Part shown: positions 62,402-64,000 of the stretch, piece by piece | Position numbering within the stretch: position 1 is the first letter of the stretch | Layout of the letters: every line of letters starts with the position of its first letter | Made by a program: the position numbers and the translations under genes | Assembly: GCF_019448085.1 (NCBI RefSeq) | Contig: NZ_JAGFNZ010000004.1 | Span: 1 to 64,000, forward strand | Length of the DNA stretch: 64,000 nucleotides | DNA from: Caproiciproducens faecalis | GTDB lineage: Bacteria > Bacillota > Clostridia > Oscillospirales > Acutalibacteraceae | Reading direction: 5' to 3' | The notes under the pieces: generated by a model | What the model was told of the DNA's origin: nothing | The model's input: the letters and a program-made list of their open reading frames with translations, nothing else | Database searches by the model: none

Positions 62402-62530
62402 GGTTCTTCCTCCGTGATCTATATGAAATAAGTATGGGAAATAGATAAAATCAATATTATTCATATGGGTATCAATATGCTATAATAATACACGAAATTC
62501 ACAAGATAGAACAGAGGAATGATTTGAAAA
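62402..62530. promoter_or_regulatory. Divergent promoter region lysR/ABC exporter
   Basis: AT-rich 129-nt interval; ATTATTCATATGGGTATC contains ATA-rich dyads that could be LysR sites and TATAATAATAC is a likely -10 for the exporter. No definite operator is assigned. Confidence 0.4.
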
Positions 62531-64000
62531 ATGCTGAAGCTGGCAAAATACTTAAAAAAATACCGAAAACAGGTCATTATCGGGCCGATTTTTAAGCTGA
62601 TTGAGGCAATCTTTGAACTGATCGTGCCGATTATCACAGCAAAGATGATTGACAACGGCGTAAGGACAGGAAACATAGGTTACGTTTGGCGAATGGGTGG
62701 AATCATGCTGCTGCTGGGCGTGACCGGCCTTTGCTCCGCGCTGATTTGCCAAAAGCTCGCTTCCATTGCCTCACAGGGCTTTGGAACCGTGGTGCGCAGC
62801 GAGCTTTACAAGCACATCAACACGTTTTCCCACGCGGAAATCGACCGGTTCGGTACGCCGTCGCTCATTACCCGCATGACAAACGATATCAATCAGCTTC
62901 AGTACGCGGTGGCCATGCTGATCCGTCTTGTCATCCGCGCGCCGTTTCTTGCCGTAGGCGCAATCGTAATGGCAATGCTGGTGGACTTTCCGCTGTCCGT
63001 CGTATTTTTAATTGCGACACCTCTGATTGCTTTTGTTTTATACATCATTATGACTCGTTCCGTTCCGTTTTTCCGCGTTATGCAGAAAAAACTGGATGCG
63101 ATTTCCCTTGTTACCCGGGAAGGGCTGAGCGGTGTCAGAGTTATCCGCGCATTTTCAAAGCAGAAAAACGAGGAGGAGCGCTTCAACGCGGCGGCGGACG
63201 ACCAAACTGGCACCGCTATCCGGGTCGGAAAGCTTTCTGCACTGCTGAACCCGCTTACTTATACGATTATGAATTTTGCGATTATTGCCATCGTATGGTT
63301 CGGCGGCTGGCGGGTGGATTCCGGCGGGATGACGCAGGGCGAGGTTATCGCGTTTGTAAACTATATGACTCAGACTTTACTGGCAATGATTGTTGTTGCC
63401 AATCTGGTAGTCACTTTTACAAAAGCCGCTGCCTCCGCCACCAGAGTCAACGAGGTCTTTGAAACCGTGTCTTCCGTTGCGGAACCCATCGGAGCGTCTG
63501 TTACTCCCGTACCCAACGCGCCGAAGATTCAGTTTAAAAATGTGAGTTTTTCCTACGACGGCCCGGACAAGTATGCGGTTAAGAATCTGGATTTTTCCAT
63601 ATTGCCCGGAGAAACTGTCGGTATTATCGGCGGCACCGGCTCCGGAAAGAGCACACTAATCAATCTGATCCCACGTTTTTACGACGTGTCGTCGGGGGAA
63701 ATCCTGATTGACGGGGTCGACGTGCGGGAATATTCATTTGATGCCCTGCGCGGACAGATCGGAATGGTACCTCAGGAGGCCGTCCTGTTTTCCGGTACGA
63801 TTGAAAGCAATCTGCGCTTCGGAAAGCGTGACGCAACGGAGAAAGAAATAGAAAAGGCACTCAAAATCGCGCAGGCCTACGAGTTTGTTTCCGCTCTGCC
63901 GCAGGGGCTTCAAAGCCCGGTCAATCAGGGCGGCAAGAATTTTTCCGGCGGTCAGAAGCAAAGGCTGACCATTGCCCGCGCACTGGTCGGCAGCCCGCAA
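62531..64000 (+). CDS. ABC exporter, fused membrane and ATPase domains (partial)
   Basis: 490 codons, open to the window edge. Residues 1-310: six-helix ABC exporter membrane domain. Then the ATPase with Walker A GGTGSGKST, Q-loop VPQEAVLFSG and signature FSGGQKQR; the Walker B lies beyond the window. It reads like the first half of a heterodimeric multidrug exporter (BmrC/YheI type), whose partner would follow outside. The ribosome site is modest (AGAGGA, 12 nt). A 258-codon frame from 62686 in another register is a shadow of this gene. Confidence 0.95.
   Translation, partial: MLKLAKYLKKYRKQVIIGPIFKLIEAIFELIVPIITAKMIDNGVRTGNIGYVWRMGGIMLLLGVTGLCSALICQKLASIASQGFGTVVRSELYKHINTFSHAEIDRFGTPSLITRMTNDINQLQYAVAMLIRLVIRAPFLAVGAIVMAMLVDFPLSVVFLIATPLIAFVLYIIMTRSVPFFRVMQKKLDAISLVTREGLSGVRVIRAFSKQKNEEERFNAAADDQTGTAIRVGKLSALLNPLTYTIMNFAIIAIVWFGGWRVDSGGMTQGEVIAFVNYMTQTLLAMIVVANLVVTFTKAAASATRVNEVFETVSSVAEPIGASVTPVPNAPKIQFKNVSFSYDGPDKYAVKNLDFSILPGETVGIIGGTGSGKSTLINLIPRFYDVSSGEILIDGVDVREYSFDALRGQIGMVPQEAVLFSGTIESNLRFGKRDATEKEIEKALKIAQAYEFVSALPQGLQSPVNQGGKNFSGGQKQRLTIARALVGSPQ

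Noticed and set aside
62686-63462. 258-codon open frame on the plus strand
   Set aside because: It is a shadow in another register of the ABC exporter that starts at 62531 and runs off the window; the exporter frame has full domain motifs.

Overview
The window looks like chromosome from a spore-forming, hydrogen-producing anaerobic Firmicute of class Clostridia, probably in the Oscillospiraceae/Ruminococcaceae range; the family is an inference from gene content and protein style, and no ribosomal RNA is present to confirm it. Evidence: strong AGGAGG-type ribosome sites with frequent TTG and GTG starts, BofA- and YaaL-like sporulation genes, McsA/McsB, three [FeFe]-hydrogenase paralogues, a high-molecular-weight rubredoxin, hemerythrin and several methyl-accepting chemoreceptors. 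Base composition is moderate and fairly even. No IS element, CRISPR array or intact prophage is visible.

Layout. 1-1000: tRNA-Asn, a CAT-anticodon tRNA and one tiny gene. 1000-7400: a TetR regulator and a Lon protease that share a near-identical operator, an alpha/beta hydrolase, then (minus strand) the cysteine desulfurase/IscU pair and RNase H. 7400-25400: a long plus-strand housekeeping block (RNase J, GdpP, L9, DnaB, TilS, Hpt, FtsH, a ParE/ParC-type topoisomerase, SecG, RNase R, YaaL-like, BofA-like). 25400-26600: DUF4364 protein and an HTH regulator that appears to use an ATT start.

27000-43400 is the most distinctive part. Two tandem chemoreceptor genes, each with a sigma-28-type promoter and each backed by the same 42-bp divergent promoter element, lead into an [FeFe]-hydrogenase-like gene, an HD protein and a GntR/ABC module. 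A second cluster follows: 2Fe-2S protein, PAS-domain [FeFe] hydrogenase, SpoIIE/PP2C phosphatase and ferredoxin-domain [FeFe] hydrogenase. A good Rex (NADH/NAD+) box lies at its promoter. This order resembles hydrogenase-sensor (Hfs/HydS) loci of fermentative Clostridia, so redox state probably sets transcription while the PAS hydrogenase and phosphatase relay a hydrogen or redox signal. An ABC exporter and a PHP phosphoesterase follow on the same strand.

43500-52300: McsA/McsB (McsB has Arg-to-His changes at nucleotide-site motifs), a TPR-like protein, a third chemoreceptor, a second small HTH protein, an S1-domain protein, a cyclophilin lipoprotein and CTP synthase. 52500-55500: a minus-strand arsenic-type operon (arsR, permease, ferredoxin-DUF2703, thioredoxin-like, arsC) with two matching ArsR operators. 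55500-56050: decayed DNA beside tRNA-Ala, including what looks like a broken copy of a tRNA 3' end with its terminator. 56150-64000: hemerythrin, endonuclease III, TraX-like protein, GlyA, RarA, flavin reductase-rubredoxin, a LysR regulator and a divergent ABC exporter cut by the window edge.
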